From Streptomyces sp. NRRL B-24484 (lineage in GTDB: Bacteria > Actinomycetota > Actinomycetes > Streptomycetales > Streptomycetaceae): DNA of 64,000 nucleotides. The stretch spans positions 1-64,000 of the forward strand of contig NZ_JOAI01000011.1 in assembly GCF_000717715.1 (NCBI RefSeq), in the 5' to 3' direction. Below are positions 1-8,798 of the stretch, piece by piece (position 1 is the first letter of the stretch; every line of letters begins with the position of its first letter). The notes under the pieces were generated by a model. The model was given only the letters and a program-made list of their open reading frames with translations, searched no databases and had not been told where the DNA came from. The position numbers and the translations under genes are program-made.

Positions 1-159
1 CAGCCCGCGCACCGCACCCTCCGCGCAGAACCAGTCGCCCCGAGCCCGCGCCGCCTCGACCAACGGCTCCGGACCGCCCCGTTCGAGGATCTCGTCCACG
101 ATGCGGGGCGGCACGCCGCCGAAGTTCCTCAACTGCCATTCGAGATCGTCACGGTTCAC
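1..159 (-). CDS. 5' part of an unrecognised protein (cut by window edge)
   Basis: A leftward reading frame opens at a GTG at 159 and runs off the left edge. The visible N-terminus is VNRDDLEWQLRNFGG, with G/C-rich third positions as in the neighbouring genes. It has no signal peptide or recognisable motif in about 53 residues, so I assign no function. The 61 bases between it and the next gene hold only its leader. Confidence 0.5.
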   Translation of the reverse strand, partial: MNRDDLEWQLRNFGGVPPRIVDEILERGGPEPLVEAARARGDWFCAEGAVRGL

Positions 160-220
160 GGAGGCACCCTAGGTGATCAATTCCAAGGGGTGCCTGCGGA
201 GGGTGTGTGGGGGTGGGCGG

Positions 221-610
221 TCAGGCGTCGGGGCCGACTTCGGGGTGCGTGAACCGTACGGGCTTGCCCAGTGACCGGGCGTAGGCGATTTCGGCTCGGG
301 TGCTGTCTCCGATGTAGTCGCCGACGACGAGCGCCTCATCAGCGAGCCGGATCTTCGCTCGGTGCAGATCGTCGAGTCGAGCCTTCAGCGCCTCGGCCTC
401 GACAGGATCGGACCAGAGTTCGTGCGGCGACTTCATGTCGCAACCCGGCTTGACGACGATCCTTCCGGCTTCGGTCTCCCGCAGATCGGCCTCGGCCATC
501 TCGGTCATGAAGCGGGTGGAGCCGCAGATCACGACGATGCGCGGGAGGCTCAGCTGCTTCTTCGCCTCGGCGAGAACCTCCTCGGGGCTGAGCGGTTGCG
601 GGTGTGACAC
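221..610 (-). CDS. nucleoside 2-deoxyribosyltransferase-like protein
   Basis: This 129-residue protein has a Rossmann-like N-terminal strand ending in VVICGSTRF. A later stretch, ALVVGDYIGDSTRAEIAYA, is typical of the nucleoside 2-deoxyribosyltransferase/DUF4406 fold, where the acidic residue in the last helix is the nucleophile in characterised members. The GTG start at 610 follows an AGGAGG six bases upstream. Known family members cleave or transfer the base of (deoxy)nucleosides or act on related nucleotide substrates; which applies here is not visible. It stands alone with no obvious operon partner. Confidence 0.75.
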   Translation of the reverse strand: MSHPQPLSPEEVLAEAKKQLSLPRIVVICGSTRFMTEMAEADLRETEAGRIVVKPGCDMKSPHELWSDPVEAEALKARLDDLHRAKIRLADEALVVGDYIGDSTRAEIAYARSLGKPVRFTHPEVGPDA

Positions 611-850
611 CGGTTCCTCCTGCTGGTGCGGTCCAAGGGCCGAGCCCGATCAGGCGTGCCGCCTCGACCGCGCACGTCAGGAAGGCGAGCCCGTTCCGTG
701 CTTCCGTCCTCTTGCTCGTGACACCATTCTGGGCTGACGCATCACCAGGCCGCGATCGGCGCCGACCGTCGCCTCGTCGTGGCCGTCGACATGCCGGTGC
801 CGGGCCCGGTGAGCCCAACGGCCGGCCACCGAAACGCTGCAGGAGCACGC

Positions 851-1330
851 GTGAAGTATGTCGATCTCGACGCCGGGTCGGCGAACTGACCGGGGTCCTC
901 GACCCCCGCCGCTACCTCGGGCTGCTTCCTGCCATGAGTGCGAGCCTGCCCCCGGGCGCCAGGGCATTCGCCACCGACCCGAGCCACTACGAGTTCGTCG
1001 GACGACGCTGCGTGAAGGACTTGGCGTTCCACCAGGTCGATGTCGGGGGGCGGAGGCCGGGACTTCGAGCTCCACCTCCGCCACAACTGCTGGAAGCACG
1101 ACGAGGACCTGGTCATCCGCTGCACCGGGGTTACCGGAGTCCGGATCGGGACCTCGGACGGGCCCGCGACCTGGGACGACCTCGGCACGCTGATCCTGGA
1201 CGAGATCCTTCCCCACGCCCGGGGCTGCGTCCACGAGATGGCCTTCGGGCCCGTGACCGTCGTCGTCACCTGCGACGACCTGATCGCGACATGGGTCGAA
1301 GCCGACTGCCCCGAAGGGGGACGAGGCTGA
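851..1330 (+). pseudogene. conserved hypothetical gene with two compensating frameshifts
   Basis: Three consecutive segments read like one protein of about 160 residues but lie in alternating frames. A GTG at 851 opens VKYVDLDAGSA and then meets a TGA at 887. The +1-shifted frame continues with ELTGVLDPRRYLGLLP through KDLAFHQVDV to about 1044. From the six-G run at 1045-1050 the first frame resumes with GRDFELHLRHNCWKHD and ends at 1330. One base appears lost near 880-886 and one gained in the G run. All three parts have coding-like third positions. This is either a recently broken gene or two sequencing errors. The family is not recognised, although the HNCWKHDEDLVIR stretch looks conserved in style. 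Confidence 0.6.
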
Positions 1331-1339
1331 CGATCGAGC

Positions 1340-2140
1340 TCAGGGTGTGTGCTCGCGAGGTGCGAGTTCCTTGGTGGCGGGCTCGTCGGGTGTGGCGCGG
1401 TGCTGGGCGGGCACCGAATCCTCCGGCGGAGGGGGCGGGGTGTCGTCGGCCGTCCACGGCCAGGACGTCGGGGGCGGGCCGAAGGCGCGACGGGCGGCCC
1501 GCACGCTGAGGGTGGCGAGGGCGGCGTTGGCACCGCCGCCGATCACGGCTCCGATGCCGAAGGGGGCGACCCGGCCGAGGACGATGATTCCCTGCTTGGT
1601 CCCGTACTTCGTGATGAAGTTCCGCCCGAGGATCCGGTTGATCTGACGCAGCGTCTCGACGGGCACCTTGGTGACGATCTGCCGTCCCCAGTGCTGGCCC
1701 GTCCGTTCGGCGACCTTGCTGATGGTGGCCGAGCCGCTGCCGCCGAGCATGATGCCCATGACGATCGTCCGGCGGCGCTCGAGCTCGTCGATGGGGACGC
1801 CGTGGACCTCGGCGACCGAGAGCGCGAAGAGGGCACTCAGCTCCAGGGACGAGAGGGCCTCGCCCGCCGACATCGCCAGCGCGACGCCGGTGCCGACGCC
1901 CGGTGCGGCCGCGGCTCCGCCGACCGCCGCACCCGTCCCGGTCAGGGCGCTGACGTACATCCGCTCCAGCGTGCGGATCACCTCCGCCGGCGTCGCCTCC
2001 GGGTTCCGCTGGCGGGCCCGGGCGATGTTCTTGCGCACCAGCGGGCTCTGGAAGTCGATCGCCTTGTCCAGGAGGTCGAGGACCCGCTGCCCGGGTACGG
2101 CGGGTGCCGGCTCCGCGTTGTCGGGGGCGCCTGTTGCCAT
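1340..2140 (-). CDS. EcsC-like membrane-associated protein
   Basis: This 266-residue protein starts at ATG 2140 behind a GAGGAG. Residues about 20-60 form a charged helical region. Two glycine/alanine-rich hydrophobic segments follow (around TGTGAAVGGAAAAPGVG and IVMGIMLGGSGSA), then GRVAPFGIGAVIGGGANAAL, which resembles the C-terminal signature of EcsC-type proteins. The last 45 residues are Pro-rich and probably disordered. EcsC relatives sit near membranes, but their biochemical role is poorly known. The assignment rests on the hydrophobic pattern and is moderate. Confidence 0.55.
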   Translation of the reverse strand: MATGAPDNAEPAPAVPGQRVLDLLDKAIDFQSPLVRKNIARARQRNPEATPAEVIRTLERMYVSALTGTGAAVGGAAAAPGVGTGVALAMSAGEALSSLELSALFALSVAEVHGVPIDELERRRTIVMGIMLGGSGSATISKVAERTGQHWGRQIVTKVPVETLRQINRILGRNFITKYGTKQGIIVLGRVAPFGIGAVIGGGANAALATLSVRAARRAFGPPPTSWPWTADDTPPPPPEDSVPAQHRATPDEPATKELAPREHTP

Positions 2141-2265
2141 GCGTGGAACTCCTCAGGTCGTCACGTTCCGGCCGAGTCTCCCACTCGACCGGTCGTGTCG
2201 ACCTTGCTTTGGACGGATCGGGGCACCAAGAGGGATGACTGCAGAGGAAGTTGGCCGGTCGGTGA

Positions 2266-2952
2266 TCAGATCCGCGGAGGCACCGGGCACCGGCGGAGGA
2301 CCATGAGCGAGTCATCCTGGGTCGCCACCATGGCGAAGGGGAAGCGGTCGAGTTCCAGACAGAGGGCGACGTCATCGGGATGGGCACCCTCGCGCACGCC
2401 CTGCGCCAACTCCTCGGCGGCGCGGGAGGCTGCGGCGCGGCCGAGGAAGCCGGCCGGATCCGTGGCCGTCCCGGTGGCCCGTCGGGCGATGTACTCGGCA
2501 CACGCCAGGTCCTCGTCGGCCCGCCCGTCCTCTCCGGTGACCACGAACGTCACGTCCTCGTCGCCCCGCGTGCGCAGGAGCCCAGCCGTCGCCTCCGCCA
2601 CCACGAACCCGGCGCACAGCACCAGCGAGGCGTCCTTCACCGCGAGTGCGCCCACCGTTCCGGCCGTGGTCTTCTGCACGACCGTCCGGCCGCGGAGGTC
2701 GGCGGAGCGCAGCAGACCCGGGGAGTTGACCAGGTCGAACCCGGGCGCCGGCGGGCCGTCCTTGAGCGCCGCCCACTCCGGGTGGCGGGCCTTGAGGGCC
2801 AGGGCGTCGTCCAGCGACCCGGCGAGGACGATCTTCTCCGCCCCCCGGTCGAAGGCCCAGGCGGCCACCGTGTAGGCGCGCATGACGTCGATCACGACCG
2901 CCACGGAGGGGACTTCGACCAGGTCGGTGATGCCGAGGAAGCGTGCGTCCAT
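2266..2952 (-). CDS. 2-phosphosulfolactate phosphatase (ComB-like) family protein
   Basis: The 228-residue protein carries [18 protein letters not shown] near the N-terminus and [17 protein letters not shown] near residue 95, both in the layout of the ComB family. Characterised ComB members are Mg-dependent acid phosphatases that dephosphorylate 2-phosphosulfolactate in archaeal coenzyme M synthesis. Actinobacteria make no coenzyme M, so the true substrate is unknown and the name is only a family label. The start is ATG 2952 with a weak GAGCGG upstream. The gene stands alone, and a 717-base gene-free stretch lies upstream of it. Confidence 0.75.
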   Translation of the reverse strand: MDARFLGITDLVEVPSVAVVIDVMRAYTVAAWAFDRGAEKIVLAGSLDDALALKARHPEWAALKDGPPAPGFDLVNSPGLLRSADLRGRTVVQKTTAGTVGALAVKDASLVLCAGFVVAEATAGLLRTRGDEDVTFVVTGEDGRADEDLACAEYIARRATGTATDPAGFLGRAAASRAAEELAQGVREGAHPDDVALCLELDRFPFAMVATQDDSLMVLRRCPVPPRI

Positions 2953-2990
2953 CCGCTCATGATCGCGCAGGACCGGCCCGCGGAGCCCCG

Positions 2991-3010
2991 GCCGTGACGC
3001 GCGTCACGGC
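2991..3010. promoter_or_regulatory. perfect 20-bp palindrome
   Basis: GCCGTGACGC is followed directly by its reverse complement GCGTCACGGC, giving a perfect 20-bp dyad 39 bases upstream of the phosphosulfolactate phosphatase-like gene. Its core CGTGACG/CGTCACG recurs at 3091-3107. A perfect dyad without a loop is better suited to a dimeric DNA-binding protein than to an RNA hairpin, so I read it as a candidate operator. Confidence 0.4.
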
Positions 3011-3090
3011 AGCGGCCCGGCAGCGGTGCGCGGCCGGTGGGCTCGTCGCCGTGGGCCGATGCACTGAGATGCACTGACGTGCCGGCGAGC

Positions 3091-3107
3091 CGTGACGTAG
3101 CGTCACG
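3091..3107. promoter_or_regulatory. CGTGACG-tag-CGTCACG inverted repeat
   Basis: Seven-base arms CGTGACG and CGTCACG flank a 3-base spacer. The half-sites are the same as in the palindrome 80 bases to the left, suggesting two binding sites for one regulator or a shared structural element. No regulator gene lies next to it. Confidence 0.35.
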
Positions 3108-3669
3108 CTAGGCGAGGTGTGTGATGGTTGTTGGTCACGGGCTGTGAGTGCGGTTGTGCGGTCCGGTGCGCGGAGGAGAATGGAACGGCGGACACATGAG
3201 GCCCGCTCCTCCCTGCGCGCAGCGCCGAGGGCGCCCTGTCGCCGGTCCGGCAGCCCCGGGTCGAGCGCGGCGGACAGCACGCCCCGAAGCCGGTGCGGCG
3301 TCGCGGCCGCCGCTGTCGACCCGTCCGATCTTCCGGGGTGTTCTCCGGGAGACGTGTTCCCCATGGCCCGGTCGTACGACGACCTCCCACATCGGTCGCG
3401 CGAGGCCACCTTCGCCCCTGCGATGGTGACGGCCGGGGAGCCCTGCCGCGGCCTGGACCCCGAGCCCCGGGTGGACCGCGGTCGGCCGGAGAACGCCTGC
3501 GCTGCCCGTACGGCCGGGAGCAGGAGCTCCTCGTCGCGCGGGCGGGGCGGGCGAGGGGCCGACGGGCACCCCGACTTCGAGTCCCTGCAGAAACCCGCCG
3601 ACGCGCACCGATGCCGCGTCGGCACCTGACGGGCTGCGTGCAGCCCGGTGAACGGCGAAGGAGACAGCC

Positions 3670-4638
3670 GTGATCACCATAGGAACCTGGAACGTGGAGA
3701 ACTTCTGCCGACCCCCGTCGGCCGGCAGCCCGCCCGACCCGAACAGGTGCGCCGCGAAGGACGAGGCGACCTACGAGGCCAAGGTCGAAGCCCTTGCCGG
3801 AGTCGTCTCGGAGATCGCGCCGGACCTGCTCGGCGTGCAGGAGGTCGGCAGCCAGGAGGCCGTGGACGACCTCGTGGCGAAGCTGCCGGGCACCTGGCAC
3901 TCCGCCGTCTCGACCCACCCGGACCAGCGCGGCATCCGCGTCGGCGTGATCAGCCGCTGGCCGCTCCTCGACGTGCAGCAGCGGATCGCCTTCCCCGACC
4001 GTCTCGGCGCCGTGCAGGTCGAGGACGACGGTGCCCCCATCCGGGAGATGGGCCGCGGTGGCCTCGCCGTCCGCGTCGAGCCCGCCCCCGGGCAGAGCGT
4101 GCACGTCGCCGTCTGCCACCTCAAGTCGAAGCTGCTGACCTTCCCCGGCAACCAGCACAGCACCCACGACGAAGGCCTGCGCGCCCGGTACGCCGCCTAC
4201 GCGCTGTTCCGCCGCGGCGCCGAGGCCGTCACCATGCGCGGCCTGGCCGACGACCTGCTCCGGGGCGACGGCAAGAACCGGGACGTGATCGTGCTCGGTG
4301 ACTTCAACGACGACTGGAAGGCCGCCACCACGCAGATCCTCTACGGGCCGCCCGGCTCCCAGTTCGGCACCGGAGGCTTCGACCACCCGGACCAGGGCGA
4401 CGCGATGCGGCTCTGGAACCTCGCCCCGCGGATCCTCGAACAGGGCGGCTACTCCCGGATCTTCGAGGGCCAGCACGAGCTGATCGACCACATCATGATC
4501 AGCCACTCGCTGCTCGCCAAGTTCCGGACGGTGTCGACCGGCAACGAGAAGCTCCCGAGCGTCACCGAGGCCCGGCCGGCCGCGTCGCACGACCAGCCCT
4601 CCGACCACTCGCCCGTCGCCGCGACCTTCGACCTCTGA
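3670..4638 (+). CDS. endonuclease/exonuclease/phosphatase (EEP) family protein
   Basis: This 322-residue protein has the EEP-fold landmarks in order: TWNVENF at residues 6-12, LLGVQEVG near 53-60, VIVLGDFNDDW in the middle, and the final QPSDHSPVAATF motif with the catalytic His. DNase I-like family members use these Asn, Glu, Asp and His residues to bind a divalent metal and cleave phosphodiesters. No signal peptide is present, so it is probably cytoplasmic. Translation starts at GTG 3670 behind GAAGGAGA. The fourth codon is ATA, rare at this GC content. Substrate (DNA, lipid or small phosphoester) cannot be told. Confidence 0.85.
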   Translation: MITIGTWNVENFCRPPSAGSPPDPNRCAAKDEATYEAKVEALAGVVSEIAPDLLGVQEVGSQEAVDDLVAKLPGTWHSAVSTHPDQRGIRVGVISRWPLLDVQQRIAFPDRLGAVQVEDDGAPIREMGRGGLAVRVEPAPGQSVHVAVCHLKSKLLTFPGNQHSTHDEGLRARYAAYALFRRGAEAVTMRGLADDLLRGDGKNRDVIVLGDFNDDWKAATTQILYGPPGSQFGTGGFDHPDQGDAMRLWNLAPRILEQGGYSRIFEGQHELIDHIMISHSLLAKFRTVSTGNEKLPSVTEARPAASHDQPSDHSPVAATFDL

Positions 4639-4805
4639 CGCCCCACCGGCAACCCCACCCCCGGTCCCCGTCGACGCCACTCCGGCGCGGCGGGGCCGCG
4701 CGGCCACCCGCCGTGACCGTGGAAGGCCGTACCGCGCCGGAGGTCGAGTCGGAGGCGCGCGTCCGCCGTCCTTCGGCCGAGGCGTTGGACCGCGAGTCCG
4801 GTCGT

Positions 4806-5351
4806 TCAGGCTTCTTCGCGGGTGCCCTGGATCCTGGTCGGGGTTCCGTCCGGGGTGAACGGGTGGTGGAAGGTGAAGGCGTGCGCTGCGGTGCCGTGGC
4901 GGTGGAGGTGTTCCAGCCGGGAGACGCCGTCCTGCCAGGTGGGTATCGCGTCGTCGGAGACCCACCAGGCCACGTGGCCCGGGTGGCCGAACCTCTCGAA
5001 CCAGTCGTGACGCCGGTTCAGGGCCGTGCGGTGCAGGCCGGTGTAGACGGCGTCGAAGGCGGGGCGCAGGTCGGTCCAGAGCGAGAGGGTCACGGCCAGG
5101 GCCGTCGTTTCTGCGGTACGGCCCTTGCCGTACCAGGTCGGTACCGTGAACTCGCCCCAGGCGCCCCAGTCCGCATCGAAGAGCACGCCCCGTTCAGTGT
5201 CCGCCGGTTCGGCGCGTGCGAGGTATCCGGGGTGCTGACTGATCGTCCGGTAGACGGCCTCGCCGGCGTCGTAGAACTCGCGGGTGAGAGGCCCGGGGTC
5301 GGCGAGAGGCGACTTCAGGACGCCGAAGGTGTAGAGCGCAAGTCGGGGCAT
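4806..5351 (-). CDS. DUF3291 domain-containing protein
   Basis: The 181-residue protein begins MPRLALYTFGVLKSP and contains the aromatic core of DUF3291: GEFTVPTWY, SLWTDLRPAFDAVYTGLH and HVAWWVSDDAIPTWQDGVSRLEHLH. DUF3291 proteins are predicted to adopt a dimeric alpha/beta barrel like antibiotic-biosynthesis monooxygenases, but have no established reaction. ATG 5351 follows a GGGAG. The gene is single and points away from the luciferase-like gene to its right. Confidence 0.8.
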   Translation of the reverse strand: MPRLALYTFGVLKSPLADPGPLTREFYDAGEAVYRTISQHPGYLARAEPADTERGVLFDADWGAWGEFTVPTWYGKGRTAETTALAVTLSLWTDLRPAFDAVYTGLHRTALNRRHDWFERFGHPGHVAWWVSDDAIPTWQDGVSRLEHLHRHGTAAHAFTFHHPFTPDGTPTRIQGTREEA

Positions 5352-5638
5352 GGGTTTCTCCCTTGGTTCGGGGGCGTCTGCTGTGGACGCGGTTCGGTGG
5401 CGGGCGCCCGGGGCGTGACCGAGTCGGCGCGGCGCGGGCGGGCCAGGCTGGAGGAACTCCCGTGCGGCCGTGGGCGATTGCTGGGGACCAGGTGAAGGTA
5501 GCTGCTTCCGCGGGCCCTGTCGACGTTGCGTTTTGCCTGGCTGTGTGGCCTCTTGTGGCGCTCAGCGGGGGTGCGGCGTTCGCGCGGTGGCCGGAAGAGG
5601 GCCGGTTGGGGGCGGCCGTCCGTGTGAATGATGGGTCC

Positions 5639-6022
5639 ATGTCATTGGACTCGGTCGTGGAGTGGTTCGACGAGTGGACGCATCTGGTGTGTGGGACCGC
5701 GAGTTGTGGTGGCGGGGTGGCGTTGTCGGCCGGACGGTGCGAGATCGTCCACGTGCACGAGGGCGCCGGGGTGGACGTGCACCTGACCCGGTGGGCGATC
5801 GGGAGGTTCGCGCAGGAGCTGCGGCAGGTGGCCGGGGTCCGGGTGCCGGAGAACTGCGCGTGGGTCACGGTGGGCGTCGAGTGCCAGGCCGACTCGGACG
5901 TGCTGATGACACTGGTGAGTCTGGCGCTGCACGCCCACGCCGCGGACGGGGCGTCCCGGGCCCCGGCGCCGTGCACGGTGCGGCGGGTGTACGGCGGGGC
6001 CGTGCGCCGACGGTGGAGGTGA
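5639..6022 (+). CDS. luciferase-like domain (DUF5519-type) protein
   Basis: From ATG 5639 the frame gives 127 residues, MSLDSVVEWFDEW onward, with CEIVHVHEGAGVDVHLTRWAIGRF and CAWVTVGVECQADSDVLMTLVSLALHAHA. This pattern is that of the small 'luciferase' domain proteins of actinobacteria, which despite the name have no shown light reaction. An in-frame GTG at 5624 is an alternative start; neither has a clear ribosome-binding site. The following gene begins about 86 bases downstream on the same strand. Confidence 0.6.
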   Translation: MSLDSVVEWFDEWTHLVCGTASCGGGVALSAGRCEIVHVHEGAGVDVHLTRWAIGRFAQELRQVAGVRVPENCAWVTVGVECQADSDVLMTLVSLALHAHAADGASRAPAPCTVRRVYGGAVRRRWR

Positions 6023-6107
6023 CCGCCCGCCGGGTAGGGCGGTGACGCGGCCGTATGCTGCTCGGTTCGCCGCTCGGCGGGGTGGCGTGGGGACCGGAGG
6101 GGTCGCG

Positions 6108-7088
6108 GTGGTCGAGGGACTGTGGGAACGGGTGCTGCACCAGCGCGGAACCCACTCGGCGGTGGTCGTCGCGGGCGGTCGGGTCGTCGTGCACGAGCGG
6201 CGCACGCGCCTGGTCTGCCTGGATGCGGTGGACGGCGCGGTGGCGTGGGACCTGCCGGTGGGGACGTGGCCGCGTGCGGTGGTCGTCACGGGGGACCGGG
6301 TGCTGGTGCTGCCGCAGGACAGGCCGGTGCTGTCGTGCATCGGCCTGACGACGTGCGAGGTGTTCTGGCGTGCGGAGGTGCCGGCCTGGACCGGGAACGT
6401 GGCCGTCGCGGGCGGTGTGGTGCTGGCCGGCGGGTGGCGCGGGTACACGCCGCTGACGGCCATCGACCTGACGGACGGTCGGCTGCGCCGACGGATCGCG
6501 ACGACCGTGGAGACGGAACGGCCGGCCGCCTGGTCCGGGGGTCTGGTGCTGGGCAGCGGGACGAGGGCGTGGCTGATCGACCCGCAGGACGGGCGGGAGC
6601 TGGAGGCCTGGCAGCTCTCCCGGCCGCTGGCGGGTGCGGACGGCCGGGCGGTGTTCACCGTGCTCGATGCGGACCGCTGCGCAGTCCGCTGCGGGGAGGA
6701 CGCGGTCGTCGTGCTCCGTCGCGGGCGGGGACGGGACGAACCGTTGGCGACCCACGAGGGGCCGCTGCTCGGTGGGGCGCCGTTGGCCGTCGGCGGCCTG
6801 CTGTGGCTGCGCGAAACGCGGTCCGGCGGCGAGTACGTCGCGGTCGATCCGCTGGACGGGGCGCGCCGGTGGCGGACCGCGGTGGGGCGGCCGACGGCCG
6901 AGGGGGTGGTCCGGGCGGGAGGGGGCGTCGTGGTCGCGTCCGAGGACGGCACCCTGTTCCGCCTGCGGGCCGGGGGTGAGGTGTCCGAGCGGCACCGGCT
7001 CGGCGGCCGGATCGCGGCCCTGCACGACCTGGGGGACGGCCGACTGTTGACCGTCGCCCGCAACGGGCTTCGGGTGTGGAAACTATGA
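6108..7088 (+). CDS. PQQ-like beta-propeller repeat protein
   Basis: The protein (326 residues from GTG 6108) consists of repeated blades of the type GGRVVVHERRTRLVCLDAVDGAVAWDLPVG, in which a value is stored, compared and shown 'per blade'. This is the WD/PQQ-like propeller pattern (PQQ_2). No signal peptide, lipobox or Trp-docking signature of true quinoprotein dehydrogenases is seen, so an enzymatic role is not supported and a protein-binding scaffold is more likely. GTG 6108 is preferred because GGAGG lies 7 bases before it; an upstream start at 6042 lacks a site. It converges on the oxygenase-EF-hand gene. Confidence 0.7.
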   Translation: MVEGLWERVLHQRGTHSAVVVAGGRVVVHERRTRLVCLDAVDGAVAWDLPVGTWPRAVVVTGDRVLVLPQDRPVLSCIGLTTCEVFWRAEVPAWTGNVAVAGGVVLAGGWRGYTPLTAIDLTDGRLRRRIATTVETERPAAWSGGLVLGSGTRAWLIDPQDGRELEAWQLSRPLAGADGRAVFTVLDADRCAVRCGEDAVVVLRRGRGRDEPLATHEGPLLGGAPLAVGGLLWLRETRSGGEYVAVDPLDGARRWRTAVGRPTAEGVVRAGGGVVVASEDGTLFRLRAGGEVSERHRLGGRIAALHDLGDGRLLTVARNGLRVWKL

Positions 7089-7124
7089 CGATCCGTCACA
7101 TGATGTGCCGATGCCGCCCGGAGG

Positions 7125-8564
7125 TCAGGGGCGGCCGAGGAGGGCCGCGCCCGCGACGGTGTCCGTCCGGGCGGTGAAGAAGTCGGTGAAGGCGGTGACG
7201 AACTCCTTCTCGCTGATCCGGCCGTCGCCGTCGGTATCCAGCCGGCGGAAGCCGTCGTTGAGTTCGGCCGGGTGGACGCGCGATCCGCCGAACAGGACGC
7301 GGTACTCGTCCGCGCAGAGGTGGCCGGTGCCGTCGGTGTCGGCGGCGCGGAACAGGGCGCGCATCGCGGGCACCAGACCGGCGTCCAGGTAGGCCGGGTC
7401 CCGGTCGACGCCGTCGAGCATCGCGGAGACGAACTCGGCGCGGTCCACGGCGCCGTCGCCGTCGGCGTCCATGGCCGAGCGGAGGTGGCTCCACCAGGTC
7501 TCGAACGCGGCGTAGAGCACGTCCTCCTGCTCGGTGGGGAGTTCGAGCTGCCAGCAGACGGCGTGGACCATGGCCTGGAGGTCGGCGGAGTCGACCCGTC
7601 CGTCGCCGGTCTGGTCGAGCACCTGGTGGAAGAAGGTCTCCAGACGGGCTCGTCGGGAGTCGGCGAGGCGGGGCCGGGACGGCGGACGGGTCGCGGCACG
7701 CCGGGGGTCCGGTCGCCCGCCGGCAGTGGAGCGATGCCGGTGGCGCAGGTGGTCGGGGAGCCGGGTCATGACGTGTCGCATGCCGTGGTGCAGCACCCAG
7801 GAGAGTGTGGCGGCGGAGTGCGTCCTGCGGGTGCCGAAGGTCTCGTGCCAGGCCGGTGGCAGATCGGCCATGGTGAGGCTGTACAGCAGGCGCGCCGCCA
7901 CGACCCGGAGCAGCGGCCAGGCGGGCCGCAGCCGTCCGAGCCTGCGCGGGGCCGGTGCCTCGCGGAGGATCTCGAACAGCAGGTACCGCACCTGGTCGCC
8001 GTACTCGAGGACCTCGCGGATGCCCCGCTCCACGTAGGCGGGCACGTCCGCGGCGGTCGGCGGGAGGACCTCGGCGGGGATGCCCAGCGCTGCGCAGATG
8101 TCCCTGAACTCGGCGTAGAGATCGTCGAGTTCGATGGGAGTGAGCCGCGTGCCGGACAGCTCGTGCATGGCCGTGACGGTCTCGTAGAGCGTCACCATCA
8201 CCCATGCGCGGACCTCCGGGTCCTCAGCCGTGTACGGGCGCCCGGCGTCGTCGCTGCCGTGGATCCTGCGATGGGTGCGGGCCAGCCGGTCCACTTCGAG
8301 CCGGCGCTCCTCCGGCCCGGCGGAGAACAGCCGCGCACCGCTGTCCACGGTGTGCTCGATGCGCCGCCACGGGTGCGAGCGGTAGGTCGAGTACCGTGCC
8401 ATGCCCGCCGCGACGGCGGGATGGGCGGTCTGCAGGACGAGCAACCGCCAGGTCACCAGCCCGATCCGCCACTCGCCGAGGCTGCGGCGCAGCGGACTGC
8501 GGATGCCGGTGGGGGAGGAGGAGGGGGAGGGCGACGGGGAGGGCGACGGGGGCGCGGACGTCAT
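7125..8564 (-). CDS. MpaB-type (DUF2236) oxygenase fused to four EF-hands
   Basis: The 479-residue protein has two parts. Residues about 20-270 match the oxygenase MpaB/DUF2236 family (LLVLQTAHPAVAAGMARYS, then RAWVMVTLYETVTAMHEL), a helical haem-binding fold related to rubber oxygenase Lcp. Residues 305-479 hold four calcium loops with canonical spacing: 317-328, 366-377, 409-420 and 443-454 (for example DADGDGAVDRAE and DTDGDGRISEKE), in the calerythrin/sarcoplasmic style. The first 20 residues are a Ser-Pro repeat. Calcium control of the oxygenase is inferred from the fusion only. A free-standing calerythrin-like gene lies about 4 kb to the right. Confidence 0.85.
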   Translation of the reverse strand: MTSAPPSPSPSPSPSSSPTGIRSPLRRSLGEWRIGLVTWRLLVLQTAHPAVAAGMARYSTYRSHPWRRIEHTVDSGARLFSAGPEERRLEVDRLARTHRRIHGSDDAGRPYTAEDPEVRAWVMVTLYETVTAMHELSGTRLTPIELDDLYAEFRDICAALGIPAEVLPPTAADVPAYVERGIREVLEYGDQVRYLLFEILREAPAPRRLGRLRPAWPLLRVVAARLLYSLTMADLPPAWHETFGTRRTHSAATLSWVLHHGMRHVMTRLPDHLRHRHRSTAGGRPDPRRAATRPPSRPRLADSRRARLETFFHQVLDQTGDGRVDSADLQAMVHAVCWQLELPTEQEDVLYAAFETWWSHLRSAMDADGDGAVDRAEFVSAMLDGVDRDPAYLDAGLVPAMRALFRAADTDGTGHLCADEYRVLFGGSRVHPAELNDGFRRLDTDGDGRISEKEFVTAFTDFFTARTDTVAGAALLGRP

Positions 8565-8798
8565 GGGGGCTCCAAGGGGCGGGGCGGGCCGACACCACGT
8601 TCAACGGGGCGCGGGGCAGGGCGGCACTGTGGATCACTCCTCCGGCCGCCGTCGAGCCCCCGCACGGGCCCGACCGCCGATGGCGGGGGGCACCCCGATC
8701 GTTGCCCCGGGTTCTCCGTGCCGTCGTAGCTGCGACGGCGCCCGTTGGCCGGCCGCTGCCACGCTCGCGGACGGATCCGCCCCGACGCGAGGAGTGCC

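Larger units (their letters stand above)
2953..3669. other. gene-free region with palindromes
   Basis: No frame in this 717-base region looks like a protein: the open frames are Arg/Ser/Pro-rich and without family features. Close to the divergent start of the phosphatase gene it holds two related inverted repeats, annotated separately. The right end carries the leader and GAAGGAGA ribosome-binding site of the nuclease-fold gene at 3670. The long middle part holds nothing I can identify. Confidence 0.5.

Noticed and set aside
3117..3629. A 170-codon plus-strand frame in the gene-free region
   Set aside because: The translation is low-complexity Ser/Arg/Pro-rich, has no ribosome-binding site and ends just before the true gene's leader. 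I treat the region as non-coding.
3103..4965. A 620-codon minus-strand open frame over the nuclease-fold gene
   Set aside because: It lies antisense to a gene with all EEP-family motifs, and its own translation is Arg/Pro/Gly-rich with no family features.
5642..7699. A 685-codon minus-strand open frame
   Set aside because: It overlaps three better-supported genes (the luciferase-like, beta-propeller and oxygenase-EF-hand genes) in other frames, with Ser/Pro/Thr-rich shadow composition.
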